In this document: in pieces, positions 63,063-64,000 of the stretch
Position numbering within the stretch: position 1 is the stretch's first letter
How the letters are laid out: each line of letters starts with the position of its first letter
Assembly: GCF_020536995.1 (NCBI RefSeq)
Contig: NC_068365.1
Location: 40,827,947 to 40,891,946, forward strand
Direction: 5' to 3'
Length of the DNA: 64,000 nucleotides
Source: Dreissena polymorpha
Lineage: Eukaryota; Mollusca; Bivalvia; Myida; Dreissenidae
Program-made: the position numbers and the translations under genes
The notes under the pieces: model-generated
The model's database searches: none
Seen by the model: only the letters and a program-made list of their open reading frames with translations
Told to the model about the DNA's origin: nothing

Positions 63063-63130
63063 GGTTTTTGTTTCAAATCTCAACCAAGAGTGATGACAAC
63101 GGGTGAAAGGTGCCCAATTTATAGCCCTCC
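63063..63130 (-). promoter_or_regulatory. TATA-type promoter and 5' UTR, gene of 63062
   Basis: Read on the minus strand, ggctataaattggg lies 61 bp before the ATG, followed by acctttcacccg, atcactcttgg and tgagatttg. This matches base for base, with about 15 differences in 66 positions, the leader of the plus-strand gene at 31578, at the same spacing. Confidence 0.75.
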
Positions 63131-63139
63131 AGGCAGGAG

Positions 63140-64000
63140 TGCGGGTGTTATGTTTATTCAAATACAAGTATTTTTTGAGCGTTTTGATGATTTTCTGTTC
63201 ACCCATGTCAATATTAGATTTCAAAATACTTGGACCTGACAGAGGCCCGACATGGATTACACTTCGAAATAAAAAAATGTTTGTAAGCATGCCGTATGCA
63301 AAAGTACTGTAAACATTATAAATTCTCGTTTCGCAAAATTATTTCAAAGAAGTGCAGTATTATGTATTTACTGGTATTCTCAGGAACGAATACGAACGCA
63401 ATGAACCTGTGCCTCTCGTTAAGTGCATATCAGATTAAGCCCAATTTGCATCTCCTAAACTATACTTTAAGTATTTAGAGTGTTTCGTCTTCTCTCATCA
63501 TATGCACGTGCGAGCCTAAAGCATATGATTTAATTGAGACGCGTGTTACAGGCACGAGACTTCAAATAAGATGATTGCATGTTTTATCAGACCTGACAAA
63601 TAAATTATGTTATAACATTTAAGGTCATATACCTCTATCTATGATCAAGGAAGACAGTTGTCTGTTCATTTCCTTGGGTCGTACACTGTTAAACCAAATT
63701 AACTTGGAAACGTGCCAATATGTTTTACGAAAGCCGTTGAAGACGGATATATTGTTGACACAGCCCAAAATCCCCTACCTATGGATCCTTGAGGCCGTTG
63801 GCAAGTAATATACATTTTACACTTTAGCACGTAGTAATATGCCATCACATTCCAATAAACATGTATGAGTTTGTTACTTTTATACACTTAATTATAGTAT
63901 TTGCCGGGAAAGAAAACCATATAGGAAGTATCAAGTAAATGAATGCAAAAGTGTAATCAAACTAAACACTTGTTTGCGTACATATAACTTGAACTACATT
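63140..64000. other. Flank upstream of the 63062 gene, nothing recognised
   Basis: AT-rich sequence with short chance frames only. Confidence 0.55.

Noticed and set aside
1-64000. CRISPR arrays, bacterial operons, tRNA and rRNA genes
   Set aside because: None seen. The tandem repeats lack regular unique spacers, the sequence is clearly eukaryotic, and I found no tRNA-like A and B boxes with a foldable cloverleaf by eye.

Overview
The window looks like nuclear DNA of a bivalve mollusc. It is AT-rich, carries spliced genes with long introns, and is full of short dispersed repeats: a fold-back family built on tgtcgtcccagattagcctg, a family with the core gcaatattgaagatagcaac, and a family bounded by gtgggggtat. 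From memory these words fit Dreissena-type mussels, but the species call is an inference. A run of 100 Ns at 14110-14209 is an assembly gap.

Layout. 1-3150: repeats and plain AT-rich DNA. 3150-13400: remains of one plus-strand host gene, seen as scattered exon-like blocks with good splice signals but in-frame stops, a frameshift and local tandem duplications. Among them lie a 59-bp minisatellite (4840-5880), a 157-bp tandem array inside an inverted-repeat element (6796-8136) and a 37-bp minisatellite (13508-13905). 14210-16930: the 3' half of a broken BEL/Pao LTR retrotransposon beside the gap. 18150-18550: an isolated CpG-rich island. 20210-29740: one LINE insertion of about 9.5 kb, framed by a perfect 13-bp target-site duplication, with a decayed ORF1, a 3.9-kb spacer of tandem monomers and a nearly intact ORF2.

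31500-45750: a complete 14-exon plus-strand gene for a 508-residue secreted protein. It has a signal peptide, three tandem FBXL4-like discoidin-type (jelly-roll) domains and a charged helical tail. Each domain sits in its own roughly 4-kb genomic module in which introns as well as exons are duplicated. 54377-63125: a minus-strand gene, convergent with the first, for a small secreted helical protein. It shares with the first gene a near-identical TATA promoter, the signal-peptide exon and a similar acidic C-terminal exon, while the middle of the protein is unrelated. A decayed plus-strand copy of its last exon lies at 51490-51660. One of its introns hosts a transposase-like gene (56170-58173, minus) and a 42-bp minisatellite.

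The main biology is this pair of co-located secreted-protein genes with common ends and different middles. The three domain copies also differ mostly by amino-acid-changing substitutions, while their introns stay close. That pattern suggests a rapidly diversifying secreted family; its function cannot be read from sequence.
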